Shown here: piece by piece, positions 1 to 7,120 of the stretch
Position numbering within the stretch: position 1 is the stretch's first letter
Layout of the letters: each line of letters opens with the position of its first letter
Assembly: GCA_946537305.1 (NCBI GenBank)
Contig: CAMNFR010000015.1
Location: forward strand, 1 to 48,987
Reading direction: 5' to 3'
DNA: 48,987 nucleotides
DNA from: an uncultured Lachnospiraceae bacterium
GTDB lineage: Bacteria > Bacillota > Clostridia > Lachnospirales > Lachnospiraceae
Notes under the pieces: model-generated
What the model was told of the DNA's origin: nothing
What the model saw: only the letters and a program-made list of their open reading frames with translations
The model's database searches: none
Made by a program: the position numbers and the translations under genes

Positions 1-1433
1 TGGCGGCATCCATGACCGGCTGCTCCGGGAAGAGCACACAGACACCGGAGACCACAGCGGCAGGAACGGAAACCACAGGAGCAGAGGCGACCATGGGGGA
101 AGAGACCAATGGGGCCGGGAACGAAGAGACGACAGCGCCGGAGACGGAATCCGCTGAAACGGCAGAGGAGGCCGTTTACGAGAGCGCAGATGGCTGGACC
201 GTGCGCTATACCCCTGCTGATTTTGAGGTGCAGGAGAATCAGGGTGGCGCTGACTTTGTGTATACCGGGGAGTCCGGCGGAGAGAGCGTCATAAAAATCC
301 ATAAGATCACCGATCAGCAGCCGGAGGAGGCCCTGGGAATTCTGACCGGGACCTGGGAACTGCAGGATTCTATCGAGCGATTCGAAGGTTATTTCCCGGG
401 CACGGAGGATAAGTGGGGATTCTGGCGGACCATGACTGCCGCGGAAGACAACGCTGCACCGTTCCGTACGGCTGTGGCGGCGGAGTACAACGGCGGGGTC
501 CTTGTTTGTGAGGCGGCCGAATATAAGACAGGAGATGAGGAGAAGGATACGGTCGCGAGCGACATTTTCGCCGCGGTGATCGACTCCATTTCCTATCAGA
601 ACTATGAGCCCCAGACCATGTATGAATATGTCCCCGGCACCTATACAACGGTGTACGAAGACGAAGTGGATGGGACTGGAACAGTCGTCCTGAACGCGGA
701 TCACACCGGGCAGCTGCAGTTCCAGGATGATATTGACATTACCTGGGGCAGCTATGAGCTGACGGCGGCGGACAATTCCTTCGCGTATGAATATACCATC
801 GAGGGAACAACGCTGATGGTCAATGTGGATGATACGTGGCTGAGCTTCGAGAAGGAAGACGGCAATGCCGCGGGAATTGATGAGGAAGATCCCTCCGGCG
901 CAGAGATCCCGATGGAAGATGCGACGCCGGATTGTCTGGAAAAACAGGTCTGGAATTACTTTATGGGGGAGATCGGGCAGCATTTCGATGACGGGGAGGC
1001 GGAGATCGGCCTTCTGCAGGTCGTGGGGCTGGATGACAGCAATCCCGAAGACATCCTTGTGTGGGGCGATTTCTGGTATCTTGTGTGTGATGTGGAAGGA
1101 GATACCCTGATTGCCGGTGCGGGCGGAGATTTCCCCGGGCTGATTCACATGAAGCAGACGGAGGATGGCAGCTGGGAAGGAATCGGCTTCGACCGGGTGG
1201 AAGACGGCTCCAATTATGAGGCGAGCGCGAAGAAAATATTCGGCGACAAGTTCGACGCATTCCAGAAGATCTACAGCGATGATACAGCCAGAAAAGCCGT
1301 GCATCTGCAGATCATGGCGAACTGGGCGGATGCTAACGGCATTGACGTGACCAAATATCAGGATTACGGGACGGACCCCGTGGAACTGCCGCAGGCAGAC
1401 GGTCAGGGATACTACGTAATCTACACGAAATAA
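1..1433 (+). CDS. Lipoprotein, 5' partial
   Basis: The gene enters from outside the window: the frame is open to base 3 and its first residues read A-A-S-M-T-G-C, the end of a lipoprotein signal peptide, so the real start lies upstream and the lipidated Cys is encoded at 21-23. A disordered Thr/Glu/Ala-rich linker of about 45 residues follows, then roughly 420 residues that look beta-rich, including a stretch near codons 205-275 (GTYTTVYEDE...WLSFEK) of the kind seen in small beta-barrel extracellular domains of Clostridia. I do not recognise a specific family. Probably anchored to the outer face of the membrane. It converges on the TIR gene; the 87-bp gap holds no clear terminator. Two other lipoproteins in this window have the same Thr/Glu-rich linker style. 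Confidence 0.8.
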   Translation, partial: AASMTGCSGKSTQTPETTAAGTETTGAEATMGEETNGAGNEETTAPETESAETAEEAVYESADGWTVRYTPADFEVQENQGGADFVYTGESGGESVIKIHKITDQQPEEALGILTGTWELQDSIERFEGYFPGTEDKWGFWRTMTAAEDNAAPFRTAVAAEYNGGVLVCEAAEYKTGDEEKDTVASDIFAAVIDSISYQNYEPQTMYEYVPGTYTTVYEDEVDGTGTVVLNADHTGQLQFQDDIDITWGSYELTAADNSFAYEYTIEGTTLMVNVDDTWLSFEKEDGNAAGIDEEDPSGAEIPMEDATPDCLEKQVWNYFMGEIGQHFDDGEAEIGLLQVVGLDDSNPEDILVWGDFWYLVCDVEGDTLIAGAGGDFPGLIHMKQTEDGSWEGIGFDRVEDGSNYEASAKKIFGDKFDAFQKIYSDDTARKAVHLQIMANWADANGIDVTKYQDYGTDPVELPQADGQGYYVIYTK

Positions 1434-1520
1434 CTAATCAATTATAATATAAAGGCAGAAGCAGTTATGACCGGCATTGCGGATATGTGAAGAAAAAACT
1501 TCGGTAAGCTTTTCCTGCAG

Positions 1521-3197
1521 TTACTGCTCTGCCTGTATCACAAAGAGCATACGGTCGTTGAAATGTTTTTGCTTCAGTTCTTCGGGCGGCGGGCAGACCT
1601 TCGGGGAATCCAGCGGCACAGGCTCTATACATTCGAGCCCTTTTTGCGCGAGAGCGTATTTCCACTCGCGCTGCACCCACGCGGAATCCTTCGCGGCGAG
1701 AGACCAGCAGAGGAAGAAGATGTCACGCAGTTCAATTTCTTTCCGGATGGCATCCTCCCACGACGTTCCGCTCCGCAGGCTTTCCACATCGAAGAAGATA
1801 TCCATGTCGGGACGCGCTTTCTGCATGCCCTGTATGATAGCTGCCACGCGGGAGCGGTCCTGACTGGCGTAAGAAACAAAAGCTGTCAGGATATCCTGCT
1901 GTGCGACGGCAATCTTCTGCTCGCGGGCGGAGCTGCATTTTACCACAAAGTTCAGCTTTGAAGCGATGAGATCGTTGATATAAACCTCGGCTTTGAACAG
2001 GACCTGGTGTTTTGAAAAATCCTCCGGGATGGATACCGCAAAGGTGTAATCCAGATATTCTCCGGTCCAGGTCCGCGTATCCTCCGGATCCATGATCTCG
2101 GCATCCGGCGAGGACAGCCGCACCGTGACTTTTGCATTATCTGTGACGCGCATGCTGCCGGATCGGGTCTCCTGTATCTGGCCTTGTGCTTCTTCAATAA
2201 TGCGGTCCACTTCCTGCCGGAAATCCTTTTCGTACATCATCAGATGCAGGATAGAATAGTCGCCTTTGATCAAAGTCTTGGGAGCAAGGGCAGAAAATTC
2301 GACCCGGGAGATCGCAGGGGCGGGCGTCTCAGGGATGGCTGCAACGGTTTCCTCGGGCTGTTCCCAGGGAACTGGCTGATCCCAGGAGGATTCGGATGAG
2401 GACGTAGAGTCTTCCGATTTATCACGGCTGAAGGCGCCGGAAATCTTCCCGAAAAGACCGCCAATGCCTCTTTTTTTACCCGCCAGCGGTTTTCTTGCGG
2501 AAGCCGACCCGGCAGAATAAGAAGGTTGTGATCCTGTGGAGCCGTAAGGCGACCCGTAAGAATGAGAAGGCTGCGGCGCTGTGGAGCCGAAAGGCGACCC
2601 GTAAGAATGAGAAGGCTGCGACGCTGCGGAGCCGGAATATGAACCTGCGGAGTATACGGGCGGAGGAGGAGGGGGAGTTTCCCATCGGTCATCCTGAGCC
2701 GGAAAGTGCATAGGTTCTCCACATCGGGGACAGAAGTTCAAATGGGCGTTGATCTTGCTGCCGCAGCGAGGGCAGAGGACTTCTCGGCGGCTGGATGTAG
2801 TGTCTCCCATTGCTGAATCTGTTTCCGATATTGCATCTTTGGACGATACCTTGCGGCCGCAATGCATGCAGAATACGGTTCCTTCTTCCAGTTCGGCTCC
2901 GCATGCCGGACAGAATTTTCTCTTTTTTACCTGCGGTATTTTCGAAGGATTCTCTTCGATCATTTGGCGAAGCTCCTGGATTTCCATACGAAGCTCCTGG
3001 ATTTCCATACGAAGCTCCTCGATCTGAACGGCCTTCCACCACACTTCCTTCACTTTTAGTTCCAGCGATTCGATCTGTACGGATTCCAGATGGGACAAGC
3101 ACCGTTTCAAATCTTTGAGCCATCGTTGCAGTTCCTCTTCCAGCCTTTCAATTTCTTCTGCATAAAGCTCTAATTGCGTCAAATCAACTTTTGGCAT
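1521..3197 (-). CDS. Zinc-ribbon/coiled-coil protein with C-terminal TIR domain
   Basis: About 558 residues. In order: an N-terminal coiled coil (about 5-85) with the heptad ELRMEIQ repeated; two zinc ribbons (CPAC...CMHC near 96-114 and CPRC...CPRC near 142-160); a Pro/Ser/Gly/Tyr-rich disordered linker with a 15-residue repeat (SHSYGSP[FY]GST...) ; a beta-rich domain (about 305-430, begins SRVEFSALAPK); and a TIR domain (about 436-558) with FVSYASQDR, the DIFFDVESL strand and WEDAIRKEIE, whose Glu residues are candidates for the NADase catalytic Glu. The beta domain plus TIR arrangement is one I know from other Firmicutes TIR proteins. No signal peptide, so cytoplasmic. TIR domains in bacteria act as NAD-consuming enzymes or protein adaptors; which applies here cannot be told. 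I prefer the ATG at 3197 (AAGGAAA eight bases upstream) over the GTG two codons earlier. Confidence 0.85.
   Translation of the reverse strand: MPKVDLTQLELYAEEIERLEEELQRWLKDLKRCLSHLESVQIESLELKVKEVWWKAVQIEELRMEIQELRMEIQELRQMIEENPSKIPQVKKRKFCPACGAELEEGTVFCMHCGRKVSSKDAISETDSAMGDTTSSRREVLCPRCGSKINAHLNFCPRCGEPMHFPAQDDRWETPPPPPPVYSAGSYSGSAASQPSHSYGSPFGSTAPQPSHSYGSPYGSTGSQPSYSAGSASARKPLAGKKRGIGGLFGKISGAFSRDKSEDSTSSSESSWDQPVPWEQPEETVAAIPETPAPAISRVEFSALAPKTLIKGDYSILHLMMYEKDFRQEVDRIIEEAQGQIQETRSGSMRVTDNAKVTVRLSSPDAEIMDPEDTRTWTGEYLDYTFAVSIPEDFSKHQVLFKAEVYINDLIASKLNFVVKCSSAREQKIAVAQQDILTAFVSYASQDRSRVAAIIQGMQKARPDMDIFFDVESLRSGTSWEDAIRKEIELRDIFFLCWSLAAKDSAWVQREWKYALAQKGLECIEPVPLDSPKVCPPPEELKQKHFNDRMLFVIQAEQ
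2530..2635 (-). repeat. 45-bp coding tandem repeat in TIR protein linker
   Basis: Two near-identical 45-bp units encode SHSYGSP[FY]GST[AG][PS]QP, followed by a degenerate third. They sit in the disordered linker between the zinc ribbons and the beta/TIR half. Length variation between strains would be expected from such a repeat. Confidence 0.7.
2968..3023 (-). repeat. 21-bp coding tandem repeat in TIR protein coiled coil
   Basis: Two identical 21-bp units and a degenerate third encode the heptads ELRMEIQ, ELRMEIQ, ELRQMIE. One unit is exactly one coiled-coil heptad, so gain or loss of copies would lengthen or shorten the coil without breaking its register. Confidence 0.75.
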
Positions 3198-3259
3198 TAT
3201 CACAGTTTCCTTCCGAATAGGGAAATTCCTTTTGTATCATTATAAATATAGTGTGCTTA

Positions 3260-4012
3260 TTACATCGGGAACATCTCAAAGAGCGGATCCATAGACCATT
3301 CCACCTGCTGCTTTTTGACAGCCGGCACATAGGTCTTATTTACCTTCATCTTTTTATATTTGATGTTGTCCGTGCAGATCTTTTTGCCGCTCGGATAGCT
3401 GACGGTGACCTTCTTCAGGCGGCTGGTCTTTTTGACATACGTGTTCTTATATTTCCGGAAAAGCGAGCCGTCCCAATATTGTTTGGTGACATTTCCTTTC
3501 TTGTCATATTTATATTTAATCTTCCGGAAGCCGGGTTCGTCGTGTGTGACGATCTGGTTCTTGGAATTATAAGAAATATTCATCACACTGTTCGTATAAT
3601 GGTCCTCGATGGTCACAAGCCGCCCTGTTTCGTCACAGGTATATGTGATGTCAGCGCTTTCTTTTGTTTCGTAATAGTACTGTTTGCAGGAGACAGGGGT
3701 GGTCCCGTTGTAGGTATAGGTGAATTTGGAAATCTTTTTCCCGTCAGCGTATACGGTCCTGGTCTTGATCAGATTCTGCTTGTTATAGGCAAAGGTTTCC
3801 TTCATCGTACCGCCCGGCTGCGACCATACCCGCTTGGTGATCAGGCCCTTTTTGTTGTAGCTGTACTTGAGCGTATCCACTGTACTGCCGGACGTATTCT
3901 TCACGGTGATAGAAGAAATCACATATACGGTCTTCTTGGCGGCAAAAGCAGGGATAGGGGTACAGAGCAGTGCCAAAACAGCAATCATTAGTGTCAGGAT
4001 TCTTTTTTTCAT
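3260..4012 (-). CDS. Secreted YD-like repeat protein
   Basis: 250 residues with a clear signal peptide (MKKR, hydrophobic core, cleavage after AFA near residue 25). The mature part is made of short repeated beta motifs of the type Y-x-Y-[ND]-x-x-G-x-[IVL] (YSYNKKGLI, YTYNGTT, ITYTCDETGRL, YKYDKKGNV), resembling the YD repeats of RHS-type proteins but without a toxin domain or RHS core. Basic overall (many Lys). Expected to be exported; function unknown. The start is firm: GGAGGAGA lies just upstream of the ATG. Only 62 bp separate it from the TIR gene start and both read leftwards, so they may share a transcript, although a TATAAT-like sequence also lies in that gap. Confidence 0.8.
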   Translation of the reverse strand: MKKRILTLMIAVLALLCTPIPAFAAKKTVYVISSITVKNTSGSTVDTLKYSYNKKGLITKRVWSQPGGTMKETFAYNKQNLIKTRTVYADGKKISKFTYTYNGTTPVSCKQYYYETKESADITYTCDETGRLVTIEDHYTNSVMNISYNSKNQIVTHDEPGFRKIKYKYDKKGNVTKQYWDGSLFRKYKNTYVKKTSRLKKVTVSYPSGKKICTDNIKYKKMKVNKTYVPAVKKQQVEWSMDPLFEMFPM

Positions 4013-4034
4013 CGTTTCATTCTCCTCCCTTTTG

Positions 4035-4064
4035 TTGTCAGATGTTTGATGGCTATGCTATAAT
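4035..4064 (+). promoter_or_regulatory. Sigma-A promoter for the EamA gene
   Basis: TTGTCA at 4035-4040, 18-bp spacer, TATAAT at 4059-4064, preceded by TG (extended -10). Transcription would start near 4071, giving a leader of about 115 bases before the EamA start. Confidence 0.65.
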
Positions 4065-4085
4065 AACGACCTTGCATTTTTACTA

Positions 4086-4115
4086 ATTATAGCACAAATA
4101 GAGAGCGGCTGACAA
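4086..4115 (-). promoter_or_regulatory. Sigma-A promoter for the YD-like gene
   Basis: On the minus strand TTGTCA (4115-4110), 18-bp spacer, TATAAT (4091-4086), also with an extended -10 TG. It faces the plus-strand promoter at 4035-4064 head-on with only 21 bp between the two -10 boxes, so each transcript runs through the other promoter. Confidence 0.65.
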
Positions 4116-4184
4116 TTACCATCCGTCCTGTTTCTTGGAGGATCTTTGTTGACGCTCTACGTATGAAGGGTTATACTGATTTTT

Positions 4185-5057
4185 ATGATACAGAAAAACA
4201 ATCCCACATCTATGTTGAAACTGATCCTCGCTATGCTGATCTTCGGGACGATCGGCATTTTCCGGAAAATGATTCCCCTGTCGTCGGCGCAGCTGGCGTT
4301 CTTTCGCGGGGCCATCGGGAGTGTATCGCTTGTCCTTTTGGTAAGCGTTCGCCGCCGCAGAATCCTGGGCCGGATCACCCGGAAAAAACTGTTTATGCTG
4401 ATCACCAGCGGCGCGATGATCGGCGTCAACTGGATCTTGTTATTTGAGGCCTACAACTATACCACCGTATCTGTGGCCACGCTGTGCTACTACATGGCGC
4501 CCACTTTTGTGGTGGTGCTATCCGCGGTTCTGTTCCGTGAACCTATGAGCCTTCGCAATGGCCTTTGTGTAATAACGGCCCTCCTGGGGATGGTGCTGAT
4601 TTCCGGGGTGGCAGAGTCCGGCCTGCCCGGCGTTAACGAGCTCCGCGGAATCATCTTTGGCCTGGCAGCCGCCTGTCTGTACGCTGCGGTGGTGCTGGAA
4701 AACAAAAGAATCCAGGGCGCCCCCGCCTATGATAAGACCATTCTGCAGCTGGCTTCCGCAGCGCTGGTGCTGGTTCCTTACCTCGCAGTGACGGATGGTG
4801 TCACCGGTATCGCCTGGACGCCGCAGGTGATCATTCTGCTGCTTTTCGTGGGGATTGTCCACACCGGGCTCAGCTATGTCCTCTACTTTGGGTCCATAGA
4901 AGGGGTCCGAACCCAAACCTTGGCCTTGTTCAGCTATATCGATCCCGTTACAGCGCTGATTCTTTCTGCGCTGCTTCTACACGAGAAGATGACCATGCTC
5001 GGAATTCTGGGCGCCTGCATGATCCTTGGCGCCGCCATAGTAAGTGAGCGGAAATGA
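4185..5057 (+). CDS. EamA/DMT-family transporter
   Basis: 290 residues, about ten predicted membrane segments arranged as two EamA halves; the landmark GTIGIFRKMI...AFFRGAIGS of the first half and IEGVRTQTLALFSYIDPVTA of the second are typical of the drug/metabolite transporter superfamily. Length is normal for the family. Substrate cannot be inferred. The ATG at 4185 has GAAGGG 14 bases upstream; an internal ATG at 4212 is a possible alternative start. The nitroreductase remnant starts 23 bp downstream, so the two were probably an operon. Confidence 0.9.
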   Translation: MIQKNNPTSMLKLILAMLIFGTIGIFRKMIPLSSAQLAFFRGAIGSVSLVLLVSVRRRRILGRITRKKLFMLITSGAMIGVNWILLFEAYNYTTVSVATLCYYMAPTFVVVLSAVLFREPMSLRNGLCVITALLGMVLISGVAESGLPGVNELRGIIFGLAAACLYAAVVLENKRIQGAPAYDKTILQLASAALVLVPYLAVTDGVTGIAWTPQVIILLLFVGIVHTGLSYVLYFGSIEGVRTQTLALFSYIDPVTALILSALLLHEKMTMLGILGACMILGAAIVSERK

Positions 5058-5080
5058 TTTTTTAGGGAAAGGGGTTACAC

Positions 5081-5686
5081 ATGGAAGGAAATCTGAAAAG
5101 AGTAATGACATTGGTCCGCCGGCGCCGCAGTGTGCGTACGTTTGACGGGAATCCGCTGCGAGAAGAGGATGCAGCAAAGATCCTGGAATTTGCCCAGCGG
5201 GAAAAGAATCCGTACGGGATCCCGATTGACTGGCAGATGCTGAGCGCCGATAAGGACGGACTTACAACATCCGTCATCATCGGCGCGGATACGTTTTTTA
5301 CGGGGAAGATGCACCCGGTGGAGCATGCGGAGGAGGCCTTCGGCTACGCGCTGGAGCGGATCGTTCTTTATGCGCAGTCCATGGGAATTGGGAGTACCTG
5401 GATCGCGGGGACGATGGACCGGCCGGCGTTCGAGCGGGCCATCGGCCTGGCAGAGGACGAGGTGATGCCCTGTGTGACGCCGTTGGGATACCCGGCGGAG
5501 AAGATGTCCCTCCGTGAGGGGATGATGCGAAAAGGCGTAAAGGCGGACAGCCGTCTGTCTTTTGATCAGCTGTTCTATGAGGGATCCTTCGACAGACCTC
5601 TGCAGTATGGAGCGGCCGGAGATTTCTCTGATCTTCTGGAAATCGTGCGCTGGGCGCCCTCGGCCGTCAACAAACAGCCCTGTCGC
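5081..5686 (+). pseudogene. Nitroreductase family protein, 3' end lost
   Basis: The first about 201 codons are a good nitroreductase: the N-terminal RRRSVRTFDGNPL flavin-phosphate motif, the central IVLYAQSMGIGSTWIAGT and the late WAPSAVNKQP motif. Family members carry about 60-80 further residues, including the rest of the FMN site, and these are missing. At about 5683-5687 the sequence changes abruptly and is, from 5687 on, the reverse strand of the HAD gene. The frame happens to stay open through that antisense stretch to 6196, so a 371-residue chimera could be made, but its last 170 residues resemble no nitroreductase. Start supported by AAAGGGG seven bases upstream. I take it as a truncated, probably inactive gene. 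Confidence 0.75.
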
Positions 5687-6175
5687 CTACAACCGTTTGC
5701 GGATCTCTTCCGCGCGTTCGATGATTTTTTCTTTCCACTGGTCGTCCTGCGCGTCCAGCTGGTATACATTAAAGCCGTATTGACGGCCCATGGAGCATAC
5801 AACAGATTCGTCATCAATATGAAGGGATATCCGGTAATGGCTGGGCATTTTCTGCGGCAGCGTTTCCGAATGTCCCTTTTGTACTTCGTTCAGATGGCGG
5901 GTGCCGTTGATGATTCCGTCGAAGCGGACTCCGTAACATCGGAACAGGCGTCTTATATAGCCCTCCGATCGGAAGGAGGAGGTATAGACCCACACCTCGT
6001 AGCCCATTTTCTGCAGGGAGCGGATCAGTTCCGGCGTGCCCAGGCGCAGTCGCTCTTTATAAAGATTGCGGAGGGGGAAGGGCAGCGCCGGCTCTGTCAA
6101 ATGTGTAGCGGGATTTACGAACAGGACCTCGTCCAGATCAAAGGAGACCCGCATCTTAGGCGTTTCGTTTTTCAT
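5687..6175 (-). CDS. HAD-like hydrolase, stand-alone
   Basis: About 162 residues. All four haloacid-dehalogenase motifs can be seen: DLDEV (motif I nucleophile Asp), VYTSS (motif II), a Lys region before LHIDDE, and the acidic pair DD (motif IV). It is a paralogue of the C-terminal half of the upstream gene (shared FDLDEV[LV]F, GYE/DVWVYT, YIR..FR.Y.V..DGII.GT). Likely a small phosphatase or phosphotransferase; substrate unknown. The longer frame uses a TTG at 6184 with almost no room for an RBS, whereas the ATG at 6175 has GGAAG ten bases upstream, so I start there; it still overlaps the end of the preceding gene by 20 bp. Its stop codon lies at the junction with the broken nitroreductase gene, so a few C-terminal residues may be missing. 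Confidence 0.7.
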   Translation of the reverse strand: MKNETPKMRVSFDLDEVLFVNPATHLTEPALPFPLRNLYKERLRLGTPELIRSLQKMGYEVWVYTSSFRSEGYIRRLFRCYGVRFDGIINGTRHLNEVQKGHSETLPQKMPSHYRISLHIDDESVVCSMGRQYGFNVYQLDAQDDQWKEKIIERAEEIRKRL

Positions 6176-7055
6176 TTTTCTCAATCTTCCTTATGATCGA
6201 CATCACTGCCTTCGACCAGCCGGAACCGGTCTCTTTTACAGGATAATCCTCAAATGCTTTCGAATCGGCAAAGGTTCGCAGTACCATGTCCCGGTCGATG
6301 TGGAGCGTCTGGGCATAGCGCTCGGAAAAGAGATGTTCCACACGTTTCTTCGCTTCGTCGTTATCTTTTGTTTTGCGGGCGGTGCCGGTGATGATTCCAT
6401 CCACCTTGACCGTATAATGCCGGAAATATTCCCGGATGTAATCCATGGAATAATATTTGGCCGTATAGACCCAGATGTCGTAGCCGTTCTTGGAAAGATA
6501 GTGCAGGAGCGCGGGGATCCCCTCCCGGATCTGCTCCTTAAATCTGCGGCCGATCAGGCCCTTCAGCGGCTTTTCCGCCGGCCCTTCGCCCTGCCAGAAG
6601 ACGACCTCATCCAGATCCAGCGTGGCCCGCTTATCGTGTGTGGAGGCGGCAATCATCTGCTCAATATCGGTCTCCTGCGTCAGGTTGACGATCGAGACCG
6701 GAACCATTTTTACGCCCAGATTCCAGAAGGCAGCCCAGCGATGATGCCCGTTCAAAAGCATGTAGCCATCCGGACGCACTTTTTCTACCAGGAGCGGTTC
6801 CTCCAGGATTTCCTCCGGCTTCTTCATGGAGCCGTACTGTTTATACAGCGCCATATATTTTGAGATGATCCGGTAATTCGGCCCGACCTCAGGGTGCGAA
6901 AATTCATCATCCGGATTGGGATGGAGCTTCCCCACAGGCGCCTTTTTTACCATAAGGCGCTCTGCCAGGCTGGCTTTCACAGGCACCATGATGCCGCTGT
7001 ATTTTTCAATTTCCTTTTTCAGATATTCGGCGAAACCGTCTTTCTCTTTCACCAT
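6156..7055 (-). CDS. ParB-like domain fused to HAD-like hydrolase
   Basis: 299 residues. The N-terminal half (about 35-130) has the ParB/sulfiredoxin-fold signature: PVGKLHPNPDDE near the start and NGHHRWAAFWNLGVKMVPVSIV, the GxHR-type nucleotide-binding loop. The C-terminal half (about 145-295) is a HAD domain with LDLDEVVF, VYTAKY and LHIDRD. ParB-fold domains bind or hydrolyse nucleotides and act in partitioning, nuclease, kinase or modification roles; the pairing with a phosphatase fold is one I cannot place in a described pathway. Start ATG has AGGTGA seven bases upstream. The next gene, a HAD paralogue, overlaps its end, so they are surely co-translated. Cytoplasmic. Confidence 0.75.
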   Translation of the reverse strand: MVKEKDGFAEYLKKEIEKYSGIMVPVKASLAERLMVKKAPVGKLHPNPDDEFSHPEVGPNYRIISKYMALYKQYGSMKKPEEILEEPLLVEKVRPDGYMLLNGHHRWAAFWNLGVKMVPVSIVNLTQETDIEQMIAASTHDKRATLDLDEVVFWQGEGPAEKPLKGLIGRRFKEQIREGIPALLHYLSKNGYDIWVYTAKYYSMDYIREYFRHYTVKVDGIITGTARKTKDNDEAKKRVEHLFSERYAQTLHIDRDMVLRTFADSKAFEDYPVKETGSGWSKAVMSIIRKIEKNEKRNA

Positions 7056-7090
7056 TTTAGATCACCTTCCTGTATCCTCGCTCATTGGGA

Positions 7091-7117
7091 GGAGACAGAG
7101 GTCCGTCCCCTGTCTCC
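7091..7117. repeat. REP-like palindrome
   Basis: GGAGACAG (7091-7098) and CTGTCTCC (7110-7117) form a perfect 8-bp stem around AGGTCCGTCCC. It fills the gap between the MATE gene end and the ParB-HAD start and has no U-run, so it is not a standard terminator. A degenerate relative is at 8986-9013. The type (GTCCGTCCCCTGTCTCC) resembles short palindromic repeats scattered in Clostridia genomes. Confidence 0.6.
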
Positions 7118-7120
7118 CGG

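Noticed and set aside
5687-6196. C-terminal 170 residues of the 371-residue nitroreductase frame
   Set aside because: They are the antisense of the HAD gene, whose minus-strand reading has full HAD motifs; the plus-strand reading has none and breaks the nitroreductase pattern.
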